Shown here: positions 1 to 11,452 of the stretch, piece after piece | Position numbering within the stretch: the first letter of the stretch is position 1 | Layout: each line of letters starts with the position of its first letter | From: Plumapathes pennacea | Lineage: Eukaryota > Cnidaria > Anthozoa > Antipatharia > Myriopathidae | Length of the DNA stretch: 64,000 bases | Assembly: GCA_964036295.1 (NCBI GenBank) | Contig: OZ038465.1 | Span: 14,926,667 to 14,990,666 of the forward strand | Reading direction: 5' to 3' | Made by a program: the position numbers and the translations under genes | The notes under the pieces: generated by a model | Databases searched by the model: none | What the model was told of the DNA's origin: nothing | The model's input: only the letters and a program-made list of their open reading frames with translations

Positions 1-3000
1 ATCCCAACCTTCCTTGGTAGGATCCCGACCTTCCTTAGCAGGATCCCGACCTTCCTTAGTAGGATCCCGACCTTCCTTAGTAGGATCCCATCCTTAGCAG
101 GATCCCGACCTTCCTTAGCAGGATCCCAACCTTCCTTAGCAGGATCCCATCTTTATTAGGATCCCGACCTTCCTTAGCAGGATCCCGACCTTCCTTAGTA
201 GGATCCCGACCTTCCTTAGGAGGATTTCGACAATCCTTAATAGGATCCCATCTTTAGGAGGATCCCATCCTTAGCAGGATCCCAACATTCCTTAGCAGGA
301 TCCCATCCTTATTAGGATCCCGACCTTCCTTAGCAGGATCCTGACCTTCCTTAGCAGGATCCCGACCTTCCTTAGCAGGATCCCGACCTTCCTTAGTAGG
401 ATCCTGACCTTCCTTATTAGGATCCCGACCTTCCTTAGCAGGGTCCCATCCTTACTAGGATCCCGACCTTCCTTAGTAGGATCCCGACTTTCCTTAGCAT
501 GATCCCATCCTTAGTAAGAGCCTGACCTTCCTTAGGAGGATCCTGACCATCCTTAGCAGGATCCCATCCTTAGCAGGATCCCAACCTTCCTTAATAGGAT
601 CCCATCCTTCCTTAGTAGGATCCCGACCTTTTTTAGCAGGATCCCGACCTTCCTTAGTAGGATCCCGACTTTCCTCACTAGGATCCCGACCTTCCTTAGC
701 AGGATCCTGACCTTCCTTAGCAGGATCCCGACCTTCCTTAGCACTATCCTTACCTTCCTTAGTAGGATCCCAACCTTCGTTAGCAGGATCCCATCCTTAG
801 TAGGATCCCGACCTTCCTTAGCAGGATCCCGACCTTCCTTAGCAGGATCCCATCCTTAGTAGTATCCCGATCTTCCTTACGAGGATCCCGACCTTCTTTA
901 GCAGGATCCCATCCTTAGCAGGCACTCATCCTTAGCAGGATCCCAACCTTCCTTAATAGGATCCCAACCTTCCTTGGTAGGATCCCGACCTTCCTTAGCA
1001 GGATCCCGACCTTCCGTAGTAGGATCCCGACCTTCCTTAGACGGATCCCGACCTTCCTTAGCAGGATCCTGACCTTCCTTAGTAGGATCACGACATTCCT
1101 TAGTAGGATCCCGACCTTCCTTAGCAGGATCCCGACTTTCCTTAGCAGGATCCCGACCTTCCTTAGTAGGATCCCGACCTTCCTTAGGAGGATCCCATCC
1201 TTAGTAAGATCCCGACCTTCCTTAGTAGGATCCCGACCTTCCTTAGGAGGATCCCGACCTTCCTTAGTAGGATCCCATCCTTAGCAGGATCCCGACCTTC
1301 CTTAGCAAGATCCCAACCTTCCTTAGCAGGATCCCGAACTTCCTTAGTAGGATCCCGACTTTTCTTAGCAGGATTCCATCCTTAGTAGGATCCTGACCTT
1401 CCTTAGTAGGATCCCGACCTTCCTTAGCAGGATCCCGACCTTCCTTAATAGGATCACGACATTCTATAGTAGGATCCCGACTTTCCTTAGCAGGATCCCG
1501 ACTTTCCTTAGCAGGATCCCGACCTTCCTTAGTAGGATCCCGACCTTCCTCAGTAGGATCCCATCCTTAACAGGATCCCGACCTTCCTTAGCAGGATCCC
1601 GACTTTCCTTAGCAGGATCCCGACCTTCCTTAGTAGGATCACGATATTCCTTAGTAGGATCCCGACCTTCCTTAGCAGGATCCCGACTTTCCTTAGCAGG
1701 ATCCAGACCTTCCTTAGTAGGATCCCGACCTTCCTTAGGAGGATCCCATCCTTAGTAGGATCCCGACCTTCCTTAGTAGGATCCCGACCTTCCTTAGGAG
1801 GATCCCGACCTTCCTTAGTAGGATCCCATCCTTAGCAGGATCCCGACCTTCCTTAGCAGGATCCCGACCTTCCTTAGTAGGATCACGACATTCTTTAGTA
1901 GGATCCCGACCTTCCTTAGCAGGATCCCGACTTTCCTTAGCAGGATCCCGACCTTCCTTAGTAGGATCCCGACCTTCCTTAGTAGGATCCCATCCTTAGC
2001 AGGATCCCGACCTTCCTTAGGAGGATCCCAACCTTTCTTAGCAGGATCCCATCCTTATTAGGATCCCGACCTTCCTTAGCAGGATCCCGACCTTCCTTAG
2101 TAGGATCCCGACCTTCCTTAGCAGGATTCCAACCTTCCTTAGCAGGATCCTGACCTTCCTTAGTAGGATCCCGACCTTCCTTAGCAGGGTCCCATCCTTA
2201 GTAGGATCCCGACCTTCTTTAGTAGGATCCCGACCTTCCTTAGCAGGATCCCATCCTTAGTAGGATCCCGACTTTCCTTAGGAGGATCCCGACCATGCTT
2301 AGCAGGATCCCAACCTTCCTTAATAGGATTCCAACCTTCCTTAGTAGGATCCCGTCCTTCCTTAGCAGGATCCCGACCTTCCTTAGTAGGATCCCGACCT
2401 TCCTTAGCAGGATCCCATCCTTATTAGGATCCCGACCTTCCTTAGTAGGTTCCCGACCTTCCTTAGCACGATCCCATCCTTAGTAGGATCCCGACCTTCC
2501 TTAGGAGGATCCCGACCATCCTTAGCAGGATCCCATCTTTAGGAAGATCCCATCCTTAGCAGGATCCCAACCTTCCTTAATAGGATCCCAACCTTCCTTA
2601 GTAGGATCCCGACGTTCCTTAGTAGGATCCCGACCTTCCTTAGCAGGATCCCGACCTTCCTTAGCAGGATCCCGAGCTTCCTTAGGAGGATCCCGACCTT
2701 CCTTAGTAGGATCCCGACCGTCCTTAGTAGGATCCCGACCTTCCTTAGCAGGATTCCGACCTTTCTTAGCAGGATCCTGACCTTCCTTAGTACGATCCCG
2801 ACCTTCCTTAGCAGGGTCCCGACCTTCCTTAGCAGGGTCCCATCCTTAGTAGGATGTCGACCTTCCTTAGCAGGATCTTGACCTTCCTTAGTAGGATCCC
2901 GACCTTCCTTAGCAGGTCCCGACCTTCCTTAGCAGGGTCCCATCCTTAGTAGGATCTCGATCTTCCTTAGTAGGATCCCGACCATCCTTAGCAGGATCCC

Positions 3001-6000
3001 ATCTTTAGCAGGATCCCAACCTTCCTTTATAGGATCCCAACCTTCCTTAGTAGGATCCCGACCTTCCTTAGCAGGATCCCGACCTTCCTTAGCAGGATCC
3101 CGACCTTCCTTAGTAGGATCCCAACCTTCCTTAGCAGGATCCCATCCTTAGTAGGATCCCGACCTTCCTTAGTAGGATCCCGACCATCCTTAGCAGGATC
3201 CCAACCTTCCTTAATAGGATCCCAACCTTCCTTAGTAGGATCCCGACCTTCCTTAGCAGGATCCCAACCTTCTTTAGCAGGATCCTGACCTTCCTTAGTA
3301 GGATCCCGACCTTCCTTAGCAGGATCCCATCCTTAGTAGGATCCCGACCTTCCTTAGTAGTATCCCGACCATCCTTAGCAGGATCCCGACCTTCCTTAAT
3401 AGGATCCCAACCTTCCTTTATAGGATCCCAACCTTCCTTAGTAGGATCCCGACCTTCCTTAGCAGGATCCCGACCTTCCTTAGCAGGATCCCGACTTTCC
3501 TTAGCAGGATCCTGACCTTCCTTAGTAGGATCCCAACCTTCGTTAGCAGGATCCCGACCTTCCTTAGGAGGATCCCGACCTTCCTTAGTAGGATCCCGAC
3601 TTTCCTTAGTAGGATCCCGACCTTCCTTAGTAGGATCCCGACCTTCCTTAGTAGGATCCCATCCTTAGACGGATCCCGACCTTCATTAGCAGGATCCCAA
3701 CCTTCCTTAGCAGGATCCCATCCTTATTAGGATCCTGACTTTCCTTAGCAGGATCCCGACCTTCCTTAGTAGGATCCCGACCTTCCTTAGCAGGATCCCA
3801 TCCTTAGTAGAATCCCGACCTTCCTTAGTAGGTTCCCGACCTTCCTTAGTAGGATCCCATCCTTAGTAGGATCCCGACCTTCCTTAGGAGGATCCCGACC
3901 ATCCTTAGCAGGATCCCATCTTTAGGAAGATCCCATCCTTAGCAGGATCCCAACCTTCCTTAATAGGATCCGAACCTTTCTTAGTAGGATCCCGACTTTC
4001 CTTAGTAGGATCCCGACCTTCCTTAGCAGGATCCCGACCTTCCTTAGCAGGATCCCAACCTTCCTTAGGAGGATCCAGACCTTCCTTAGTAGGATCCCGA
4101 CCGTCCTTAGTAGGATCCCGACCTTCCTTAGCAGGATTCCGACCTTTCTTAGCAGGATCCTGACCTTCCTTAGTAGGATCCCGACCTTCCTTAGCAGGGT
4201 CCCGACCTTCCTTAGCAGGGTCCCATCCTTAGTAGGATCTCGATCTTCCTTAGGAGGATCCTGACCATCCTTAGCAGGATCCCATCTTTAGGAGGATTCC
4301 ATCCTTAGCAGGATCCCAACCTTCCTTAATAGGATCCCAACCTTCCTTAGTAGGATCCCGACCTTCCTTAGTAGGATCCCGACCTTCCTTAGCAGGGTCT
4401 CGACCTTCCTTGGCAGGGTCCCATCCTTAGTAAGATCTCGATCTTCCTTAGTAGGATCCCGACCATCCTTAGCAGGATCCCATCTTTAGCAGGATCCCAA
4501 CCTTCCTTTATAGGATCCCAACCTTCCTTAGTAGGATCCCAACCTTCCTTAGCAGGATTCCGACCTTCCTTAGCAGGATCCCGACCTTCCTTAGTAGGAT
4601 CCCAACCTTCCTTAGCAGGATCCCATCCTTAGTAGGATCCCGACCTTCCTTAGTAGGATCCCGACCATCCTTAGCAGGATCCCAACCTTCCTTAATAGGA
4701 TCCCAACCTTCCTTAGTAGGATCCCGACCTTCCTTAGCAGGATCCTAACCTTCTTTAGCAGGATCCTGACCATCTTAGTAGGATCCCGACCTTCCTTAGC
4801 AGGATCCCATCCTTAGTAGGATCCCGACCTTCCTTAGTAGGATCCCGACCATCCTTAGCAGGATCCCGACCTTCCTTAATAGGATCCCAACCTTCCTTTA
4901 TAGGATCCCAACCTTCCTTAATAGGATCCCGACCTTCCTTAGCAGGATCCCGACCTTCCTTAGCAGGATCCCGACCTTCCTTAGCAGGATCCTGACCTTC
5001 CTTAGTAGGATCCCAACCTTCGTTAGTAGGATCCCGACCTTCTTTAGGAGGATCCCGACCTTCCTTAGTAGGATCCCGACTTTCTTTAGTAGGATCCCGA
5101 CCTTCCTTAGTAGGATCCCGACCTTCCTTAGTAGGATCCCATCCTTAGCAGGATCCCGACCTTCCTTAGCAGGATCCCAACCTTCCTTAGCAGGATCCCA
5201 TCCTTATTAGGATCCCGACCTTCCTTAGCAGGATCCCGACCTTCCTTAGTAGGATCCCGACCTTCCTTAGCAGGATCCCATCCTTAGTAGGATCCCGACC
5301 TTCCTTAGGAGGATCCCGACCATCCTTAGCAGGATCCCATCTTTAGGAGGATCCCATCCTTAGCAGGATCCCAACCTTCCTTAATAGGATCCAAACCTTC
5401 CTTAGTAGGATCCTGACCTTCCTTAGCAGGATCCCGACCTTCCTTAGTAGGATCCCGACCTTCCTTAGTAGGATCCCGACCTTCCTTAGCAGGATCCCGA
5501 CCTTCCTTAGGAGGATCCCGACCTTCCTTAGTAGGATCCCAACCGTCCTTAGTAGGATCCCGACCTTCCTTAGCAGGATCCCGACCTTTCTTAGCAGGAT
5601 CCTGACCTTCCTTAGTAGGATCCCGACCTTCCTTAGCAGGATCCCATCCTTAGTAGGATCCCGACCTTCCTTAGTAGGATCCCGACCATCCTTAGCAGGA
5701 TCCCGACCTTCCTTAATAGGATCCCAACCTTCCTTTATAGGATCCCAACCTTCCTTAGTAGGATCCCGACCTTCCTTAGCAGGATCCCGACCTTCCTTAG
5801 CAGGATCCCGACTTTCCTTAGGATCCTGACCTTCCTTAGTAGGATCCCAACCTTTGTTAGTAGGATCCCGACCTTAGGAGGATCCCGACCTTCCTTAGTA
5901 GGATCCTGACTTTCCTTAGTAGGATCCCGACCTTCCTTAGTAGGATCCCGACCTTCCTTAGTAGGATCCCATCCTTAGCAGGATCCCGACCTTCCTTAGC

Positions 6001-9000
6001 AGGATCCCAACCTTCCTTAGCAGGATCCCATCCTTATTAGGATCCCGACCTTCCTTAGCAGGATCCCGACCTTCCTTAGTAGGATCCCGACCTTCCTTAG
6101 CAAGATCCCATCCTTAGTAGGATCCCGACCTTCCTTAGTAGGTTCCCGACCTTCCTTAGCAGGATCCCATCCTTAGTAGGATCCCGACCTTCCTTAGGAG
6201 GATCCCGACCATCCTTAGCAGGATCCCATCTTTAGGAAGATCCCATCCTTAGCAGGATCCCAACCTTCTTTAATAGGATCCCAACCTTCCTTAGTAGGAT
6301 CTCGACCTTCCTTAGTAGGATCCCGACCTTCCTTAGCAGGATCCCATCCTTAGTAGGATCTCGATCTTCCTTAGGAGGATCCTGACCATCCTTAGCAGGA
6401 TCCCATCTTTAGGAGGATCCCATCCTTAGCAGGATCCCAACCTTCCTTAATAGGATCCCAACCTTCCTTAGTAGGATCCCGACCTTCCTTAGTAGGATCC
6501 CGACCTTCCTTAGCAGGGTCTCGACCTTCCTTAGCAGGGTCCCATCCTTAGTAAGATCTCGATCTTCCTTAGTAGGATCCCGACCATCCTTAGCAGGATC
6601 CCATCTTTAGCAGGATCCCAACCTTCCTTTATAGGATCCCAACCTTCCTTAGTAGGATCCCGACCTTCCTTAGCAGGATCCCGACCTTCCTTAGCAGGAT
6701 CCCGACCTTCCTTAGTAGGATCCCAACCTTCCTTAGCAGGATCCCATCCTTAGTAGGATCCCGACCTTCCTTAGTAGGATCCCGACCATCCTTAGCAGGA
6801 TCCCAACCTTCCTTAATAGGATCCCAACCTTCCTTAGTAGGATCCCGACCTTCCTTAGCAGGATCCCAACCTTCTTTAGCAGGATCCTGACCTTCCTTAG
6901 TAGGATCCCGACCTTCCTTAGCAAGATCCCATCCTTAGTAGGATCCCGACCTTCCTTAGTAGGATCCCGACCATCCTTAGCAGGATCCCGACCTTCCTTA
7001 ATAGGATCCCAACCTTCCTTTATAGGATCCCAACCTTCCTTAATAGGATCCCGACCTTCCTTAGGAGGATCCCGACCTTCCTTAGCAGGATCCCGACCTT
7101 CCTTAGCAGGATCCTGACCTTCCTTAGTAGGATCCCAACCTTCGTTAGTAGGATCCCGACCTTCCTTAGGAGGATCCCGACCTTCCTTAGTAGGATCCCG
7201 ACTTTCTTTAGTAGGATCCCGACCTTCCTTAGTAGGATCCCGACCTTCCTTAGTAGGATCCCATCCTTCCTTAATAGGATCCCAACCTTCCTTTATAGGA
7301 TCCCAACCTTCCTTAGTAGGATCCCGACCTTCCTTAGTAGGATCCCGACTTTCTTTAGTAGGATCCCGACCTTCCTTAGTAGGATCCCGACCTTCCTTAG
7401 TAGGTTCCCGACCTTCCTTAGTAGGATCCCATCCTTAGCAGGATCCCGACCTTCCTTAGCAGGATCCCAACCTTCCTTAGCAGGATCCCATCCTTATTAG
7501 GATCCCGACCTTCCTTAGCAGGATCCCGACCTTCCTTAGTAGGATCCCGACCTTCCTTAGCAGGATCCCATCCTTAGTAGGATCCCGACCTTCCTTAGTA
7601 GGTTCCCGACCTTCCTTAGCAGGATCCCATCCTTAGTAGGATCCCGACTTTCCTTAGGAGGATCCCGACCATCCTTAGCAGGATCCCATCTTTAGGAGGA
7701 TCCCATCCTTAGCAGGATCCCAACCTTCCTTAATAGGATCCCAACCTTCCTTAGTAGGATCCTGACCTTCCTTAGCAGGATCCCGACCTTCCTTAGTAGG
7801 ATCCCGACCTTCCTTAGTAGGATCCCGACCTTCCTTAGCAGGATCCCGACCTTCCTTAGGAGGATCCCGACCTTAGTAGGATCCCAACCGTCCTTAGTAG
7901 GATCCCGACCTTCCTTAGCAGGATCCTGACCTTTCTTAGCAGGATCCCGACCTTCCTTAGTAGGATCCCGACCTTCCTTAGCAGGATCCCATCCTTAGTA
8001 GGATCCCGACCTTCCTTAGTAGGATCCCGACCATCCTTAGCAGGATCCCGACCTTCCTTAATAGGATCCCAACCTTCCTTTATAGGATCCCAACCTTCCT
8101 TAGTAGGATCCCGACCTTCCTTAGCAGGATCCCGACCTTCCTTAGCAGGATCCCGACTTTCCTTAGGATCCTGACCTTCCTTAGTAGGATCCCAACCTTT
8201 GTTAGTAGGATCCCGACCTTAGGAGGATCCCGACCTTCCTTAGTAGGATCCTGACTTTCCTTAGTAGGATCCCGACCTTCCTTAGTAGGATCCCGACCTT
8301 CCTTAGTAGGATCCCATCCTTAGCAGGATCCCGACCTTCCTTAGCAGGATCCCAACCTTCCTTAGCAGGATCCCATCCTTATTAGGATCCCGACCTTCCT
8401 TAGCAGGATCCCGACCTTAGTAGGATCCCGACCTTCCTTAGCAAGATCCCATCCTTAGTAGGATCCCGACCTTCCTTAGTAGGTTCCCGACCTTCCTTAG
8501 CAGGATCCCATCCTTAGTAGGATCCCGACCTTCCTTAGGAGGATCCCGACCATCCTTAGCAGGATCCCATCTTTAGGAAGATCCCATCCTTAGCAGGATC
8601 CCAACCTTCCTTAATAGGATCCCAACCTTCCTTAGTAGGATCCCAACCTTCCTTAGTAGGATCCCGACCTTCCTTAGCAGGATCCCATCCTTAGTAGGAT
8701 CTCGATCTTCCTTAGGAGGATCCTGACCATCCTTAGCAGGATCCCATCTTTAGGAGGATCCCATCCTTAGCAGGATCCCAACCTTCCTTAATAGGATCCC
8801 AACCTTCCTTAGTAGGATCCCGACCTTCCTTAGTAGGATCCCGACCTTCCTTAGCAGGGTCTCGACCTTCCTTAGCAGGGTCCCAACCTTAGTAAGATCT
8901 CGATCTTCCTTAGTAGGATCCCGACCATCCTTAGCAGGATCCCATCTTTAGCAGGATCCCAACCTTCCTTTATAGGATCCCAACCTTCCTTAGTAGGATC

Positions 9001-10297
9001 CCGACCTTCCTTAGCAGGATCCCGACCTTCCTTAGCAGGATCCCGACCTTCCTTAGTAGGATCCCAACCTTCCTTAGCAGGATCCCATCCTTAGTAGGAT
9101 CCCGACCTTCCTTAGTAGGATCCCGACCATCCTTAGCAGGATCCCGACCTTCCTTAATAGGATCCCAACCTTCCTTTATAGGATCCCAACCTTCCTTAAT
9201 AGGATCCCGACCTTCCTTAGCAGGATCCCGACCTTCCTTAGCAGGATCCCGACCTTCCTTAGCAGGATCCTGACCTTCCTTAGTAGGATCCCAACCTTCG
9301 TTAGTAGGATCCCGACCTTCCTTAGGAGGATCCCGACCTTCCTTAGTAGGATCCCGACTTTCTTTAGTAGGATCCCGACCTTCCTTAGTAGGATCCCGAC
9401 CTTCCTTAGTAGGATCCCATCCTTCCTTAATAGGATCCCAACCTTCCTTTATAGGATCCCAACCTTTCTTAGTAGGATCCCGACCTTCCTTAGCAGGATC
9501 CCGACCTTCCTTAGCAGGATCCCGACCTTCCTTAGCAGGATCCTGACCTTCCTTAGTAGGATCCCAACCTTCGTTAGTAGGATCCCGACCTTCCTTAGGA
9601 GGATCCCGACCTTCCTTAGTAGGATCCCGACTTTCTTTAGTAGGATCCCGACCTTCCTTAGTAGGATCCCGACCTTCCTTAGTAGGATCCCATCCTTAGC
9701 AGGATCCCGACCTTCCTTAGCAGGATCCCAACCTTCCTTAGCAGGATCCCATCCTTATTAGGATCCCGACCTTCCTTAGCAGGATCCCGACCTTCCTTAG
9801 TAGGATCCCGACCTTCCTTAGCAGGATCCTGACCTTCCTTAGTAGGATCCCGACCTTCGTTAGTAGGATCCCGACCTTCCTTAGGAGGATCCCGACCTTC
9901 CTTAGTAGGATCCCGACTTTCTTTAGTAGGATCCCGACCTTCCTTAGTAGGATCCCGACCTTCCTTAGTAGGATCCCATCCTTAGCAGGATCCCGACCTT
10001 CCTTAGCAGGATCCCAACCTTCCTTAGCAGGATCCCATCCTTATTAGGATCCCGACCTTCCTTAGCAGGATCCCGACCTTCCTTAGTAGGATGCCGACCT
10101 TCCTTAGCAGGATCCCATCCTTAGTAGGATCCCGACCTTCCTTAGTAGGTTCCCGACCTTCCTTAGCAGGATCCCATCCTTAGTAGGATCCCGACCTTCC
10201 TTAGTAGGATCCCGACCATCCTTAGCAGGATCCCGACCTTCCTTAATAGGATCCCAACCTTCCTTAGCAGGATCCCGACCTTCCTTAGTAGGATCAC
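1..10297. repeat. Satellite array, 21-bp and 17-bp monomers with a GGATCC core
   Basis: The whole stretch is a head-to-tail array. The main monomer is 21 bp, of the form AGGATCCCGACCTTCCTTAG plus one variable base. A 17-bp version (AGGATCCCATCCTTAG plus one base) lacks four bases and is interspersed irregularly. Almost every monomer has a GGATCC (BamHI) site. The array is open at the left edge of the window, so its true length is unknown. It ends near 10297, where a degenerate monomer runs into transposase-derived sequence. The periodic open frames inside it (translated as RIPTFLS-type or KVGILLR-type repeats) follow from the 21-bp period being divisible by three and are not evidence of protein. 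Confidence 0.97.
5342..10040. repeat. Higher-order repeat inside the satellite, about 2.34 kb
   Basis: Rare monomer variants recur in the same order at a fixed distance. The variant with TTTAGGAGG is at 5342 and 7691. The truncated CGACCTTAGGAG junction is at 5871 and 8217. TTTAGGAAGA is at 6231 and 8572. The GCAGGGTCTCG variant is at about 6513 and 8854. All offsets are 2341-2349 bp. This shows that multi-monomer blocks, not only single monomers, were duplicated. Boundaries are approximate because the repeat is continuous. Confidence 0.75.
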
Positions 10298-10313
10298 GAC
10301 CTTCCATTTTAAG

Positions 10314-10870
10314 GATAAGGACCCTCGTCCACAATAGGTCTTTCGGCATTTCTTTCTTCCTGTCCACAACTGCCCTTGAGAAGGTCAACTGCTTGCGTCC
10401 AGGCCAACTTTCGATGTCCGCGCAGTTGCTTCTTCCGGTCCTTTTTCCGGTTGTTTTGATTCGGCTGCGTTGTTATGGAAGAAGTTCTCACCCAGTCCAA
10501 CGCGTTCTCTCAACGGCGCAAGCATGCTTTTTCTTCATGTCCTGGGCAATATAAGTAACGAAGTACCTATAAAACTCAGCATCACTCTCATCCGATAGCC
10601 CTCTTGCACTCTTTTCCCTCTCATTCCAGATTCTTTCTAGGCTCAGAAGCTTCGCATCAAAGTCCTCGCAACTCTCAGCATCAATTAGCCCTTTCTCTCT
10701 GGTGACGTCACTGCCTAAGAGGTCGCACAGGAATGGAGTAAACTGGGTTGACTGCATTTTAAGAGAGCTGAACTTGCGTTGAATGTCTTCTTCGACGTGG
10801 CGCTTGCATGCAAGCCACGTTGCAAGAGGAAGGTGCCTGTTGATTCCCTTCTCGACAGCATCCTCTGGAT
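10314..10870 (-). pseudogene. MULE transposase fragment, truncated
   Basis: On the minus strand this encodes a piece of the same transposase family as the copy at 18206-18973. Shared segments include GSDVTREKGLIDAESC, NEREKSARGLSDESDAEFYR and TYIAQDMKKK. It also keeps about 35 residues (AVEKG...HLPLATW...[13 protein letters not shown]) that are missing from the other copy. The frame is broken near 10500. The fragment stops at the satellite on one side and at a tetranucleotide repeat on the other, so neither end of the element is present. It is a decayed remnant with no likely function. Confidence 0.8.
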
Positions 10871-11082
10871 CAGAGAGACAGACAGAGACAGGCACGGATA
10901 GACACAGACAGACAGACAGACACGGACAGACAGACAGACATGGACAGACACTGAGAGACAGACACGGACAGACAGAGAGATATACACAGACAGGCACGGA
11001 GAGACAGATAGACAGACACAGACAGACACGGACACAGACAGACAGACAGACATGGACAGACCCAGACAGACACGGACAGATT
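10871..11082. repeat. AGAC-type microsatellite
   Basis: About 210 bp of GACAGACAGACA-type repeats with interruptions. It directly abuts the truncated transposase. The open frames across it on both strands (runs of CLSV or DRQT) are composition artefacts. Confidence 0.9.
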
Positions 11083-11452
11083 ATCAATCAAATTGATTTA
11101 TCAAGCCATTCGATTTATTTATTGATTGCGATTATTTATTCAATTGAAACTAATTGAATTTATCATAAAAAATATAGAAGTCGATAAACAAATCGAATAA
11201 ATTGATAAAACAATTCAATTGAAATTTTTCTCCTTTACCACAAGTATGTAGGTATATCATAAAGTGAGTTTGATGCCTAATTGCTCAGGTGACAGGTGAT
11301 CACTTTATCAATTCTCGCATCATCACTTGCAAATTTTCTCCTCAAAAGGTTGGTAAAATCTGTATTTTGAGCTCCCAAACAAGTAAATTTATAATTTTGG
11401 TCGAAACTAAAATTGGCTTCCAGGACAAAACAAGATTGCTGCTCGGTAAACT
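11083..11452. other. AT-rich spacer downstream of AKR7 copy A
   Basis: No gene is seen. The first 150 bp are short AT-rich repeats of the ATTGAAT type. From about 11270 the sequence aligns with the segment downstream of AKR7 copy B (from about 26041), including a stretch related to the TTAA-flanked element at 33129. It therefore belongs to the duplicated block and probably contains the 3' UTR of copy A. Confidence 0.55.

Noticed and set aside
1-10297. Possible CRISPR array
   Set aside because: There are no unique spacers between repeats; monomers are contiguous and the genome is animal.
553-10388. Open frames of repeated KVGILLR or RIPTFLS residues within the satellite
   Set aside because: The 21-bp monomer is a multiple of three, so any frame without a stop in the monomer stays open. 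Breaks coincide with 17-bp monomers.
10488-11157. Frames rich in Cys-Leu-Ser-Val or Asp-Arg-Gln-Thr
   Set aside because: They translate the AGAC microsatellite on either strand. Only the C-terminal part of the minus frame is real transposase sequence.
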